Positions 54,205 through 64,000 of a DNA stretch of 64,000 nucleotides are shown here, in pieces. The stretch spans positions 248,001 to 312,000 of the forward strand of contig JAFJTR010000030.1 of the NCBI GenBank assembly GCA_022559985.1, given 5' to 3'. The DNA comes from Parastagonospora avenae f. sp. tritici 18332-5. Its lineage: Eukaryota; Ascomycota; Dothideomycetes; Pleosporales; Phaeosphaeriaceae. Every line of letters starts with the position of its first letter. Within the stretch, counting starts at the first letter, position 1. The position numbers and the translations under genes were made by a program. The notes beneath the pieces were generated by a model. That model saw nothing but the letters and a program-made list of their open reading frames with translations. It was not told where the DNA came from and made no database searches.

Positions 54205-55966
54205 CTAGTGGATCAGGCGGAATTCGGGGTGCCTGTAGCCCAGATCCTTGATCTGAGCTGGGGTGGCGTTGAGACGATGATCGCGCTTGCCGAGATCACG
54301 CTGCTTATTCTCCCACTTGCAGTACACAATACCGAAAATTGCTAGAATCAAGACACAGATCTGGCCGCAAAGGTTGATAGTATGGCCGATCGGGTATTTT
54401 GGACCATCGGTCGACAGATAAGTCCTACAAAGTGTTAGTCTATGCTAACAACTTTCTTGTTCGATTTGAAGACTTACCAGGTGGACAATATACCACCAGC
54501 AGTTCCAAGTGTGACAACATACGCCGTTGACACAGATCGTACGGCTGGACCCGCTGCGTTGTTCGCCGCCCACGCAAGGAAACCAGGACCTCCTGGGAAC
54601 GCGCCAATCGTGATCAGGAAAATTCCGCCGTAACGCAGGTTCGGGTCGGTACCCCATCGCATGATGGCGAAGCCCGCAATAGCAGGCAGCGTGAAGATGG
54701 CGAGGTAGAGTCCACGGCGATTTGTTTTATCTGACACGAAGGCGACTGCGATGGCAATAACACAGGCACAGATGTAGGGCGGGACGGAGTACAACTGGGC
54801 CTTTGTAGCTGTCCATCCGAGATCTTTCAAAATCGTAGGCTGACCGTGTTAGCATTTGAGCAGTTAGATGACTTAGAGGTAGCTTACCATGAAGAGGGAG
54901 ATACCCTGAACAGTAATGTTGATCATGAAGAAGCCCAAGGCGCAGAAGTAGTTTGTGATATTCAGCATTGCGCGCTTGACGTGGTGAACCTCAACCTTCT
55001 CGTTCTCCTCTGCCCCAGTCTTTGAAACGAGCCTCTGAGTTGCAATCATGCGTTCGCGTTCGTTCAAGAACCAACATTCTTGAGGGCTGCGGGGCATCAA
55101 GAATGGAGATGCAATGCCGATGAGCACGGTGAAAAGTCCCTCGAAGAAGAAAATGTTGCGCCATTCGTGGATGCGCATGGAGCCGATGCCCCATTCAGGG
55201 ATCTTAGCAAGACCAGTGGCAAGGAGACCACCAAAAGCGCCTGCCATCGAAGCCGCAGAAACGTAGATTCCAATTCGGAAGAGCAGCTCATTACGCTTGT
55301 AAAAGCAAGTGATGAAGAAAGCTAAACCACTAGTCGAAAAATTAGCATCATCTCTGCGTGTGGAAAGGAGCTTACTGACGGCATAACACCTCCTTCAAAA
55401 ACACCAAGGAAAGCTCGGGCAACTAGCAAACCTGCAAAGCTATTCACGAAAGCAGTGCATAAGGAGACAAAACCGAAACCGAGGACCAACATGGGTAGGT
55501 AGTATTTGGGTCCAAGCAGTTTCAGAAGAATGTTGCTAGGCACCTCAACGAACATGTACACGATGTAAAAGGTCGAAGTGACCCAGTTGAATCGTACACC
55601 GGTATTCAAGTTGAGGTCCCTGCCCATGCCCATGATACGTGCATTTCCGATGTTTGTCCTGATTTATGTTTAGTAATTGACTACATTCGCAGGACGGGCT
55701 TATCTTACCGGTCAAGGAAGCAAAGGAGGTACAGGAAGGTTGTCAGTGGCACGATAACCCGGTCGAGCTTGCGGCGAACAGCCGTTTCCTCCTCTTCAGT
55801 CCAGGTGAATTCATCGGTGGATCGGTCGCTGCTGTTGGCGTCCTCGTCTAGACGTTTACATTAGCTTGACGGTGTTTCGTGGACATCAAGACAACATACA
55901 AATAACGTTGTCTCCCTTCTCCAATGTCACAGGGTTCCGCTCATGGCTAATTTCTGTGGTCGTCAT
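54205..55966 (-). CDS. MFS transporter, Dal5/anion:cation symporter family
   Basis: Six exons, 55966-55900, 55847-55709, 55658-55380, 55329-54888, 54839-54478 and 54424-54205, give 502 residues with about twelve membrane helices. Family marks are DRVIVPLTTFLYLLCFLDR, TNIGNARIMGMGRDL, VEVPSNILLKLLGPKYYLP, ARAFLGVFEGGVMPGLAFF, the linker RSPQECWFLNERERMIATQR and IGAFPGGPGFLAWAANNAAG. This is the allantoate/nicotinate/vitamin carrier branch (Dal5, Tna1, Liz1) that imports organic anions with protons at the plasma membrane. The substrate is not predictable. The exon 3 end was set at CC|GTCAGT because it restores MPGLAFF. Confidence 0.9.
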
Positions 55967-58739
55967 GCTGGGCGTCTTCGAAGATATAGAGAATTATCCA
56001 AGAGTCGGAGGCGCGAATTTTCGCGAATGTCGCGCTGTGGCCCCACACGTTCCTTTCCGAAATCTGGGGAGAGAAATCCGGGGAGGGGCACTGGCGATAT
56101 AAGAATGGAGGTGAGCCGTTACGGACTGCCTCGCGACAACACTACCAATAGCAACTGAGGCGTCGTAGATGGTGTGGAAGAGGGAATCGGCAGTTGCATA
56201 AAGGCCATTCGAGGTCGTCCATCCGGACTATGGCCTTTTCCAGAGCACGCTCCACTCTGCCCTATTCCTCCTTTGATATGGCGGATTGATTGAGCAAGGG
56301 CTGTTCATGTCGCAGAGGTTTTACCGAGTCCACAGAAGCCCACTAATCTACGCGGCCATGCTCCAACAGCTCTCTCTTTGGTTGGCACATCGCGGGGCCG
56401 TCTTGGCTAACATGGGACGAGTCGTGGAGGTTGCATGGGTGGCAAAGCCGAGAACTCGCGCGGCGGTCATTTCATGACGCCTCTCCTTGGCAAGCGGGAT
56501 GGAGGGTCTCATGTCTCCACGGCAAGTACAGCGACTTCGGCAGATGATAGTGACAATGACCTTTGGACAGCTCTGCATTGCGACGTAGAAAAAAGCGACC
56601 CGCCAGCTGAAGACTGGCGTAAGAAACGGACTGCTCCTTTGGACGGCCCGGGCGCGGTCAGACGGCCGGCGCAATCGGTATTTTACCCACAGGCTTATTA
56701 GCAACAGCTAAACGAAGCCCTCAACATCAGCTCCAGAAAGTTGGATCAGTACAGTACCTTCTGCATCTGCGCATGGGTGCATGCATAGAACAGATACAAG
56801 GCTACCGATTGGGCATGGGTTCATCTTCCAACGACAATTGACTCGGCGATAATGTTCCATGCACTCAGCATCGATTTCTCGCTCAGGCGCATTCCAGATT
56901 GTTGATACTCTGCGTATGCTAGATAGCTAGCTAGCTTGAGATGTCCGGCTCGTTATCATCTTGATATGTTTGTGATGGAGCACGTTGAAGAGAGGCGACG
57001 TTGTTATTGAAGTCGAAAAGTGGGACCTAAGTGCTCTGAACTTGGCGATCAAGTATCAGCAGCTGCCTCGTAAGCGATTCCTGATGCATCAGGGCATCTT
57101 CGTCGCAAACCGGGCGTTCTACACTGTAACGCTGATTGATACTGTCGTGAGAGGTGGTTGCGGCACAGGGCGGAGGATGGATGCAAGTGCGCAAGTACCA
57201 AGCCAACTGGACCTACCTAGGTAGGCAACCTGTCAGCCTTCTACGGCGAAATTCGAATGGAGCTTGATTACTATCTTTGGGTATGTTTCCACTTCTCACA
57301 GTCACGAATGCGAGGTTGCGTCGACCCAAAAAACACGTGCTTCACGTCACCAAGACACTGGTCTGACGTCGTGCAACTAGGTATAGCGCGAGTCGGAGTC
57401 CGTGAATCCAGAATGGTGGTCTTACGGAGTAAAGAACGACGAACCAACTACACAGTACACTTTACCCCAGACTAAAGCGCATGACAAGGATTCCGTCTGT
57501 GTTTCTCTCAGCTCGTCTGAAGATGTGTCACATTAACTGCTACACTGGAGCTAATCACACATCGATTCGGTCCGCTGCAGGGCAAGCCCGAGCCTGTTGG
57601 TCCCAATAGCTCGGTAAGCGTTGGACTTGCGTCGAAACTTAATTCTGAACGGCAGTTATAATTCCAAGGGTGCATTGAGCCTCATCCTCGGTCCGGGTAA
57701 CACGATTCGGTTCTTCGTCACGTGAGCTACACCTGCAATCAGCATGGGTGATGAACACGACAGTGCGAAAGTGTGACAGGTTGCAATAAGCACTTAACGA
57801 GCTAACTGCCAGTAGATCTTCCGTTCACCTCCTCACCTCAGTCTTGAGTACCGCTTTCCTCATCCGAATGTTATTCACTTTCGTCACTGTCTGCCGCGTA
57901 GCCGGCTACTCCGCCTCCAGCAGGCTTGGAGCTTCAAAGTTGCGTAATTGCTCGTCTGAGTGTGTTTCCCGTGTCACTCACGGCTCGACGATGCGGCTTT
58001 CTTGACGGCTCACCGCAGCTCTCCGCTCAGTATCTCCATCCGCGATTACTATCATCTAGCATCTTGGTTGTTGTCAGAGTCATCTATCCTCTGCCCAGCC
58101 CTCAAGCTCCGGCGAAGTAACAGACGCATATTCTCTCTTGGTCTAGAAGTGCCACATCCGTAATTGCGGTCACATTGCATGAGCTTTCTTGGTCTAAAAG
58201 TGCCACCTTGGTGGCTAGGGTCACGCTGCTCATGCAACTTTCATTGAGGCACTTTGACCATCGCATTGAGTCTTGAAACCCGCACCCGGACGATGAACCA
58301 CCCAGAGACCATCTCACAGCAGGTTGGCTACCGCTTCTTGGCCGGTTCAACTGTGACTCTGTATTAGTACCGACCAATGATCCTACATTCGCACAGATGG
58401 TAATACCTGGGTTCGACGGCCACCATGTTTGAGTTTACGTATTCTCAAGCGTTATTCACATTTCGTTCTGACCACTCTGCATGCCAGTATATACGCTCAG
58501 TTCAGGCGTGACATTTGAATTTTCGGGCAACATGTCCAATAGGGGATCTGGTGAGCTTGAATTCCTGCTTCAAGTCTGCCTTCAAGGGACTGTTCTCAAA
58601 AATCACGCTGTTTACCTGACAGCCTGCAGGCCTCTAGCACATCACGAGGTATATTCTCCTTTGCAAAGCAAATTCTTGCATCTTCTGGACTTCGAAGCTC
58701 GCAGACAACCATCACACGGTATCGAAACACTAATACAAC
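55967..58739. other. 2.8-kb gene-poor stretch
   Basis: Upstream of the MFS gene. Only short, domain-free open frames are seen. The one recognisable structure is a 51-bp tandem duplication at 58136-58237. No transposon ends, tRNA or secondary-metabolism genes were recognised. Confidence 0.5.
58136..58237. repeat. Two-copy 51-bp tandem duplication
   Basis: Copies at 58136-58186 and 58187-58237 both begin TCTTGGTCTA and share AAGTGCCAC, GGTCAC and a terminal GCATGAGCTT/CATGCAACTT. They differ at several sites, so the duplication is not recent. A 51-bp period is a multiple of three, but no long open frame spans it. Confidence 0.7.
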
Positions 58740-59036
58740 ATGTGCACTGCTCACCCGGTTCTCTACCACTGCCGCCACCCAAAAACGACTCACATCCATA
58801 AATGCCCCAGCGACGCATGCGACGATGCTAGCTTTCCCGGCAAGCCCTGGGTCCTCGAAAAGGACTGTCCTGCATGCAGGCACAATGCGAAGAAAGCCGA
58901 CAACGAGGTTGGAAGAACAAATATCGCAAACTCGAACGAGCGTGCGGATGCGCACGAGACTTCTGAACGGAAGGCCAGTGAGCTTGGCCAAGCAGATTGG
59001 AAAGAAGCCACCATAGACGAGCGGCCTGATCAATAA
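58740..59036 (+). CDS. Small Cys/His-rich protein, family A
   Basis: A 98-codon frame starting MCTAHPVLYHCRHPKTTHIH. Cys and His lie in a zinc-knuckle-like spread: C2, H5, C11, H13, then CPSDACDD and CPACRH. The second half is charged and helical. The first residues (MCxxH...C.H...C) are shared with the next gene at 59441, so the two are probably members of one lineage-expanded family of small intracellular Cys-rich proteins; no function is known to me. No signal peptide. No intron needed. Confidence 0.55.
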   Translation: MCTAHPVLYHCRHPKTTHIHKCPSDACDDASFPGKPWVLEKDCPACRHNAKKADNEVGRTNIANSNERADAHETSERKASELGQADWKEATIDERPDQ

Positions 59037-59440
59037 ATGACAGCAGAGGTCCATCCGAACCATGTAAATATATCAATGGAGGAATTAAACATCACAATTT
59101 CAATACTCGTACCAAAACATGCTTCCGAACTCTTTTATCATTGAGAAGAGGTCAAGACCGCAAGGCAGAAAGTACGCACCTCCTCCCCATCCATACCGTC
59201 GGTCGTAAAAGCTTCACGGTCGGCTTCAGTAATCACTTTCTGTCTCCCATGACACGAATGTGATGGATCAGACTAATCCCGCCCTTGAAGTCTGCCACCT
59301 CACACCCAGTCACACGCAGCCATTACATAAAACTCGCTCCGCCTCTCGTAGCGTCTTCCTATAGCCACACATCTCACAACCACAACAAGCACCACGCCAC
59401 AAATCTAGCACTACTATACTACAGATTAAATCACTACAAC

Positions 59441-59623
59441 ATGTGTATAACCCACATCCAGTTTAGCTGCGGCCACGACGCGATCTGGAAGCCTGTTGAC
59501 TGCGAGGACCCCGGATGCAACAAGCTCAAATACAAAGACCAGGCGCGCAACTGTTGGGTATGCAAGGTGGATGACGAGGATCGGGAGGCGGAGGTTGCGG
59601 AGCAGAAGAGAAATGCAAAATAG
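59441..59623 (+). CDS. Small Cys/His-rich protein, family A (second member)
   Basis: A 60-codon frame starting MCITHIQFSCGHDAIWKPVD, preceded by a CA-rich leader (CACTACAACATGTG). Cys/His order: C2, H5, C10, H12, C21, C26 and a C-W-V-C pair, compatible with one or two zinc sites. The tail is Asp/Glu/Arg-rich (DDEDREAEVAEQKRNAK). The start at 59441 was chosen over upstream in-frame ATGs because the family begins MC. Its neighbour at 58740 has the same beginning. Function unknown. Confidence 0.6.
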   Translation: MCITHIQFSCGHDAIWKPVDCEDPGCNKLKYKDQARNCWVCKVDDEDREAEVAEQKRNAK

Positions 59624-59765
59624 GTTCCTTGGGTGCTAATGCCACAATACAAAAATGGAAATGCAAGTTCAATTCGCCAACTTAAAAATCGTCATAATCG
59701 TGAAAAGTGAGGATATCATGTTCCGTTCCATATGCAAACTACTCTCACATGCCCCTGCAGCAATT

Positions 59766-61610
59766 CTACGTGCTGGTGTTCCTCTCGCGCAAGAACGCCT
59801 CCACATTCTTCTCCTGGATCGCATCGATCTTCTCGTCCATTTCTTTCTCCTGTGGACTCTTGGCGCGCACGGGTTCCTCGGCCTTTGCTTCTGTCTCCTT
59901 GCTGCCTGTCACGGCGCCCATGACAGTCCCTGCGACTGCGCCGACAGTCGAAGTGACTGTTGCGGATGCGGATGCGGCGGCGGCTTTTGCTTGGTCAACG
60001 TAGCCTGGTGCTGCGGGCTGTTCAGGCTCCGGGAGGGGGATTTCCTTGGGTGCCTGGCCGATGGTGTTGGGCTCCATTGTCACCGTCTTGTCGCCATGGC
60101 CGTGGTCGTTGATTGCAGCGTGCGGCGTGCCTTCTGCAAGCTGGCCGGATGCATGTGTTTGGTCTTGCTGCGCGTAGCGAGATTCTGATGTGCCTTGCCT
60201 GATGGGCAGAGTGTATTGTTCTGGCGCGGTGGGGGACGCGATCGAGGGTGTGTTCGAGGCGGAGGGGGTGCTTGAAGGTGGGGTTTCGTCGATGGCATCG
60301 CCGGTGTCCGGAGGGTGCGTCGCTGAGCCGACTGTGGTGAGAGGATCGCCCTTCTCAAAGGCTATTGTGTTCGGGTACGGCCCCGTCTTCCATCCAACAG
60401 GCTTGGGGATGGTGAATACCAATCTCCGCCTGGGCTGTCCGTTCTCGCTGCCCACACCCCACGCTTGCATTGCGCCATCAGGACCCTCTTCCCACCGAAT
60501 CGGTCCGATGGGGAATGTGTTCTTACCGTTCTGGGTGTCTGGGTTCTCCCACTTGAGCACTTGGTCAATCGCAGGTTCTATGTTCGGCATGGAACCCCAT
60601 TCAAAGTCCAGTCCGCCGCCGTATTTCTTGGGAATGTTGTCGTGGTCGATGTATTGTGATAGCGTGCTGTAGACGTTTGCGGGAGAGAGGATGAAGATCT
60701 TGGAGACGGTGATTGGGTCGAACCATCGCTTGACCCAGCCCCAGACTGTCGGGAAGAACCCAGGCGCGCCCACGATCTGTCACAAGTCAGTATTTTTCTT
60801 CTTCTATATGACTGTCCAACATACGAATATTCTGTCGAGTGTCTCGGGATAATGCGCTGTTGCCAGAACAGAAGCATCTTGCATGTGATTTTTTAAATTC
60901 CAGAACTGCTTCAGTCCGACTCCACTAATGTCCACGATGTTGTTGCTTTGCGAGATCGGGGTTTCGGGGTGGCTGCGCGGGACCATGGAGCACAGCGGCG
61001 TCACATATCTGGTCAGCGACTCATACAGGGCGAACAGTCGCACGTTCTTGGTGAGCACGCCAGGGACCGTGGTCTTGGACTTGGCGAGGTTCTTCTCGTA
61101 TGCGGAAATGTTCTTGGTGTTCAGCGGCGCGACTTCGAAGAGAAAGAGCGGGATGCCGCGCTTGTCGCGTCGGCCGAGCCATTGGGGGTACTACGAGGCT
61201 GTCAGATGTGACAACCCAGGGCATAAGCACACTCCATACCAAACGGCGCGTCTGCTCGAACTCCTCGATCTCGATAGTCTCGAAGATCTGGTCCAACTTG
61301 TTCTCTTTCCGCCAGTCTTCCGTGTCTTTGAACTGTTTGAATGCTTCTTGGGGTACAAAACGACGTGCGCGCAAGTATCGACTATCAGGCTGTCAGTGCC
61401 CCGCAGGCGCGCGCTTCAAGCTTCAAATTTGGCATACAGCAACGTCTCGTCGTCATGACTGGCGGCCTTCCCACCGGCGGCTGGCGTGTAGTATTTCTGC
61501 TCCAGGCAAATTTGCTTGAACGCGTCCAGCTTCTCTTGCTGGTTTTCTGTGAGATGTGAAAGATGCCCGGCAGGATATTGCATCGACTCGATGCGCTGGA
61601 GTTCCGCCAT
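59766..61610 (-). CDS. CRAL-TRIO (SEC14-like) lipid-transfer protein
   Basis: Four exons, 61610-61438, 61381-61240, 61190-60825 and 60776-59766, give 563 residues. Order: CRAL-TRIO-N (RYLRARRFVPQEAFKQFKDT, residue about 60), the lipid-binding core (YPQWLGRRDKRGIPLFLFEV, NNIVDISGVGLKQFWNLKNH, AHYPETLDRIFIVGAPGFFP, WFDPITVSKIFILSP, GGGLDFEWG), a GOLD-like C-terminal region, then a Pro/Ala/Ser-rich disordered tail with an AT-rich helix and KSPQEKEMDEKIDAIQEK coiled end. It is a SEC14-superfamily lipid exchanger distinct from the window's SEC14: much longer, with a tail. The ligand is likely a phosphoinositide or other lipid, unspecified. Confidence 0.87.
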
Positions 61611-62464
61611 GGTCGCGAATAGGTAGGCAGAAGTTGAAGATAGGTACTTAGGGTATCGTGCAGGTTAAGAGTCACAAAATCGAAATATGTGTGTTCCTAG
61701 GGCGTCATCGTGTCTATGTTATGCGGCGGATAGCGGCAGTGATGTCAGTTAGCGGCCCGGCTGCATCGGCCTCACAAACAGCGACGTTCGGAACGGCCAT
61801 TGCCAATCCGGACCAACAATGGATGAGATGAGGCGCCCGCTGTGGCTACTGCTGACTGTTGGCTTGAGTGCCTTTCGCGAGCATTGTTCACGAGAGGATC
61901 TTGCTCTGACACGGGACGTGGAAATCATCTCCGCCGCGTTCCGGAGCCGGGCAAAAATCAGTCGCTGAGGTTAGCGGGAGCGAGGTGATGGATCTCAGTA
62001 GTCTTTGTGCACTCTGTACCATAAGAATGTAGAGACGGGGAGTATCCCGAAGTATATATGGTTGGCAAGAACTGACTATTGCTTGTACAAGCTAGTGTGA
62101 CAGGCATAGCGCGACCGTGGCGTGAGTATGTCCGAGAGAGCCAGCTTGTCTTACCGCGTGCTAGACAACAAGACTGAGTGCATCGTCTTTGGTAAACGTG
62201 GCTGGCATCAACATGTCAAATGTGTCCATCTCAAGGTGCACTATCGCGCTATCTGGATGCCGCGGCAGTAGATTAGATAAGCGAGAGCGATGAGCGCATC
62301 GTTCGTTGTCGTTCACATTGACCAGTGTTGACGACATTTGCCCTCGGAAGTGAATATCTCGCCTTCCACCTCGTCCTGCTATTATTACTGTAGCCCACGT
62401 CTCTTCGCAAGTCAGTAATTACTGACCCGTGTTTGAACAAAGGGTAGACTCCGTACATCTCACG
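61611..62464. promoter_or_regulatory. Divergent intergenic region (CRAL-TRIO / F-box)
   Basis: 850 bases between two start codons facing apart, holding both promoters. No named element recognised. Confidence 0.4.
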
Positions 62465-64000
62465 ATGCCTCCGCGGTCATTCACAGACCTGCCAATTGAG
62501 ATATTGGAGAGCATCTTCCTCAATCTCGACCCGCATTCTCTGATATCCGTCTCGCAAACGAACAAGCCTATTAAGCAGATCAGCTCCGACTCGCCCATCG
62601 TTTGGCGGCACCTATGCCAGACGCAGTTTAAGACATGGGACGTACGCCACAACATTGCCGCAAAGCTTGCGGGCCCACTGTCGGATGTTGAATGGCGGTC
62701 GCTATACATTGAGAAATCGATGGTTGGAGCACGAACGAGGCAACTGTTGAACCACATCGTGCACACACAGCACCAGCGGATAAGATGCATCAATGAGATT
62801 GCAGACTTCGGATACGATGCGAAAGAGGCGTTACTGAGGGAACTAAACTGCCCAGACAACGCTGCGGATGTACTGGCGAGACGATACTACGCGAACGCTA
62901 TCCTGGAGCGTATACATCGCGAAGTTGCGATCCGAGCCTGGACGGATTTGCATGACAACAAACATGTGCCACTCGAGCGGGCACTAGGCGCATTTGATGT
63001 GTTTGCACGAGTCGGAGAAGAGGTTGACATGGATATCATCGAAGGTGCTATCGACCACCTCGCTGAGGGTGTGAGTGAACAGTACCCTGACTTTGGCAAC
63101 TTAAGTCCGCGACTGAAGGCCTCGACACTTGCCACCTACCTCCGGGACCAGGGCTTCAGAGGGGTACCAGACTCATCTTACCGTGCTCTTGCCAACTCAT
63201 TCATAGGCTTGGTACTTGCCTCTGCCACTCATCAGTCTCTGCCGCTCATTTCAGTCGCCATATACTGTGCGCTCGCTCGTCGTGTAGGCCTGGACGCTCG
63301 ACCTTGCGGCTTCCCGGGCCACGTCTACACGCTTATTTATGCCCCACCAAACCATACTCTCGATGGAAATTACAAGCCCTCGAGCTCTTCTCAGCTCGAA
63401 TACATGTACCTTGACCCATTTCGCTCATCTAACGAAGTACAATTGGGCGATCTCCAACGCACGCTGCGAAATAGGGGTGTGCCACAAGCGGAGCAAAATC
63501 AATTTCTCACCGATACGACGACCCGGGAGATGGTATTGCGTACAGCGCGTAATATCATGAACTCGGTCCAGATGATTCGACAGACCGAGGCGGGATTGCA
63601 TGGCATTCAGGCCTCATGGCTCAACTACACGCCCGACATGGACAATGCCTTTTACGCGACCATTTGGGTGATGATGATTCTTGGCCCTGCGCATGAATTA
63701 CCTGGTTCTACCTCAACGAGCCGCAGACGCCAGTATCTGCCCTATCTCCTCGAGCACTTCCAGACGCACTTCCCGTGGGATGTCACACTGCTCGAGCAAT
63801 ACGTCATCCCCATGTTCTACAATCACTCAGAGGGACAGCGCTTGCTGCAATTCGTTCAGTCGATGCATCAAGTGGACGCGATGCGCAAGCCTGTCTTGCA
63901 GCGTGACGAGAGGACTGCGGATGTAAAGTTCAAAATCGGACAGTTATTCCAGCACAAGCGCTATCACTACGAAGGAATCGTTACCGGGTGGGATGTCAGC
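62465..64000 (+). CDS. FBXO21-like F-box protein (truncated by window end)
   Basis: An open frame of 512 codons without a stop before the edge, intronless so far. An F-box opens it (FTDLPIEILESIFLNLDPHS). A transglutaminase-like (SirB1/Transglut_core2) region follows at about 190-330, with HQSLPLISVAIYCALARRVG, the Cys in LDARPCGFPGHVYT and YMYLDPFRSSNEVQLG. At the very end a YccV/hemimethylated-DNA-binding-like domain begins (KIGQLFQHKRYHYEGIVTGW). This three-part order is that of FBXO21, an SCF substrate receptor. The C-terminal part of YccV is cut off. The ATG at 62465 is the first after upstream stops and sits just before the F-box. Confidence 0.88.
   Translation, partial: MPPRSFTDLPIEILESIFLNLDPHSLISVSQTNKPIKQISSDSPIVWRHLCQTQFKTWDVRHNIAAKLAGPLSDVEWRSLYIEKSMVGARTRQLLNHIVHTQHQRIRCINEIADFGYDAKEALLRELNCPDNAADVLARRYYANAILERIHREVAIRAWTDLHDNKHVPLERALGAFDVFARVGEEVDMDIIEGAIDHLAEGVSEQYPDFGNLSPRLKASTLATYLRDQGFRGVPDSSYRALANSFIGLVLASATHQSLPLISVAIYCALARRVGLDARPCGFPGHVYTLIYAPPNHTLDGNYKPSSSSQLEYMYLDPFRSSNEVQLGDLQRTLRNRGVPQAEQNQFLTDTTTREMVLRTARNIMNSVQMIRQTEAGLHGIQASWLNYTPDMDNAFYATIWVMMILGPAHELPGSTSTSRRRQYLPYLLEHFQTHFPWDVTLLEQYVIPMFYNHSEGQRLLQFVQSMHQVDAMRKPVLQRDERTADVKFKIGQLFQHKRYHYEGIVTGWDVS

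Noticed and set aside
43432..56000. Secondary-metabolite gene cluster (glycosyltransferase, reductase, kinase, MFS close together)
   Set aside because: No polyketide synthase, NRPS, terpene cyclase, DMATS or pathway regulator is present; the neighbours look unrelated.
55967..58739. Transposon insertion in the gene-poor stretch
   Set aside because: No terminal inverted or long terminal repeats, target-site duplication or transposase/RT motif could be read.

Overview
The window is nuclear DNA of a filamentous ascomycete, most likely a Dothideomycete (Pleosporales-like); the class is an inference from the gene set, not a search result. The evidence is dense genes on both strands, many introns of about 50 nt with GT...CTAAC/CTGAC...AG signals, and orthologues of AcrB, a Grainyhead/CP2 factor, BLI-3, an AA9 monooxygenase and HET-domain proteins. 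Gene models were built by hand: splice sites were chosen so that reading phase and family conservation agree. Several genes appear only after splicing (a four-exon LYR protein, the 14-nt start exon of the CP2 factor, the last exon of the MAM33 protein, a 49-residue secreted peptide).

Layout. 0.3-21 kb is mostly housekeeping: AcrB (-), a hotdog thioesterase-like protein (-) divergent from an ETFRF1/LYRM5-type LYR protein (+), a SAM methyltransferase-like protein (-), CCR4 (+), SEC14 (+), an unknown protein (+), a small charged protein (+), a three-KH RNA-binding protein (-) and a CENP-K-like kinetochore protein (+). 21.0-25.4 kb has no supportable gene. 25.4-33 kb holds a CP2/Grainyhead transcription factor (-) and an unknown coiled-coil protein (-). 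34.5-43 kb holds a small secreted peptide (+), a BTB protein (-), a MAM33/p32 protein (-) divergent from the mitochondrial citrate carrier (+), an SMP-30-like lactonase (-) joined in phase to a FAR1-like DNA-binding gene (-), and BLI-3 (+).

43-59.7 kb looks more accessory: a GT90/CAP10 glycosyltransferase (-), an NmrA-like reductase (-), an APH-type kinase (+), a HerA-type ATPase (+), a decayed HET gene (-), an AA9 polysaccharide monooxygenase (-), a Dal5-type MFS transporter (-), a gene-poor stretch with a 51-bp tandem duplication, and two small Cys-rich genes (+). 59.7-64 kb holds a second CRAL-TRIO protein (-) and an FBXO21-like F-box gene (+) cut by the window edge.

Themes. Mitochondrial function recurs: thioesterase/LYR and MAM33/citrate carrier are both head-to-head pairs. 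Two SEC14-superfamily lipid-transfer proteins lie 45 kb apart. AA9, the MFS transporter and the secreted peptide suit a plant-associated or saprotrophic life. No secondary-metabolite cluster, CRISPR, rRNA, tRNA or intact transposon was found. The strongest leads are the HerA-like ATPase, the possible FAR1-SMP30 fusion and the spliced secreted micro-peptide.
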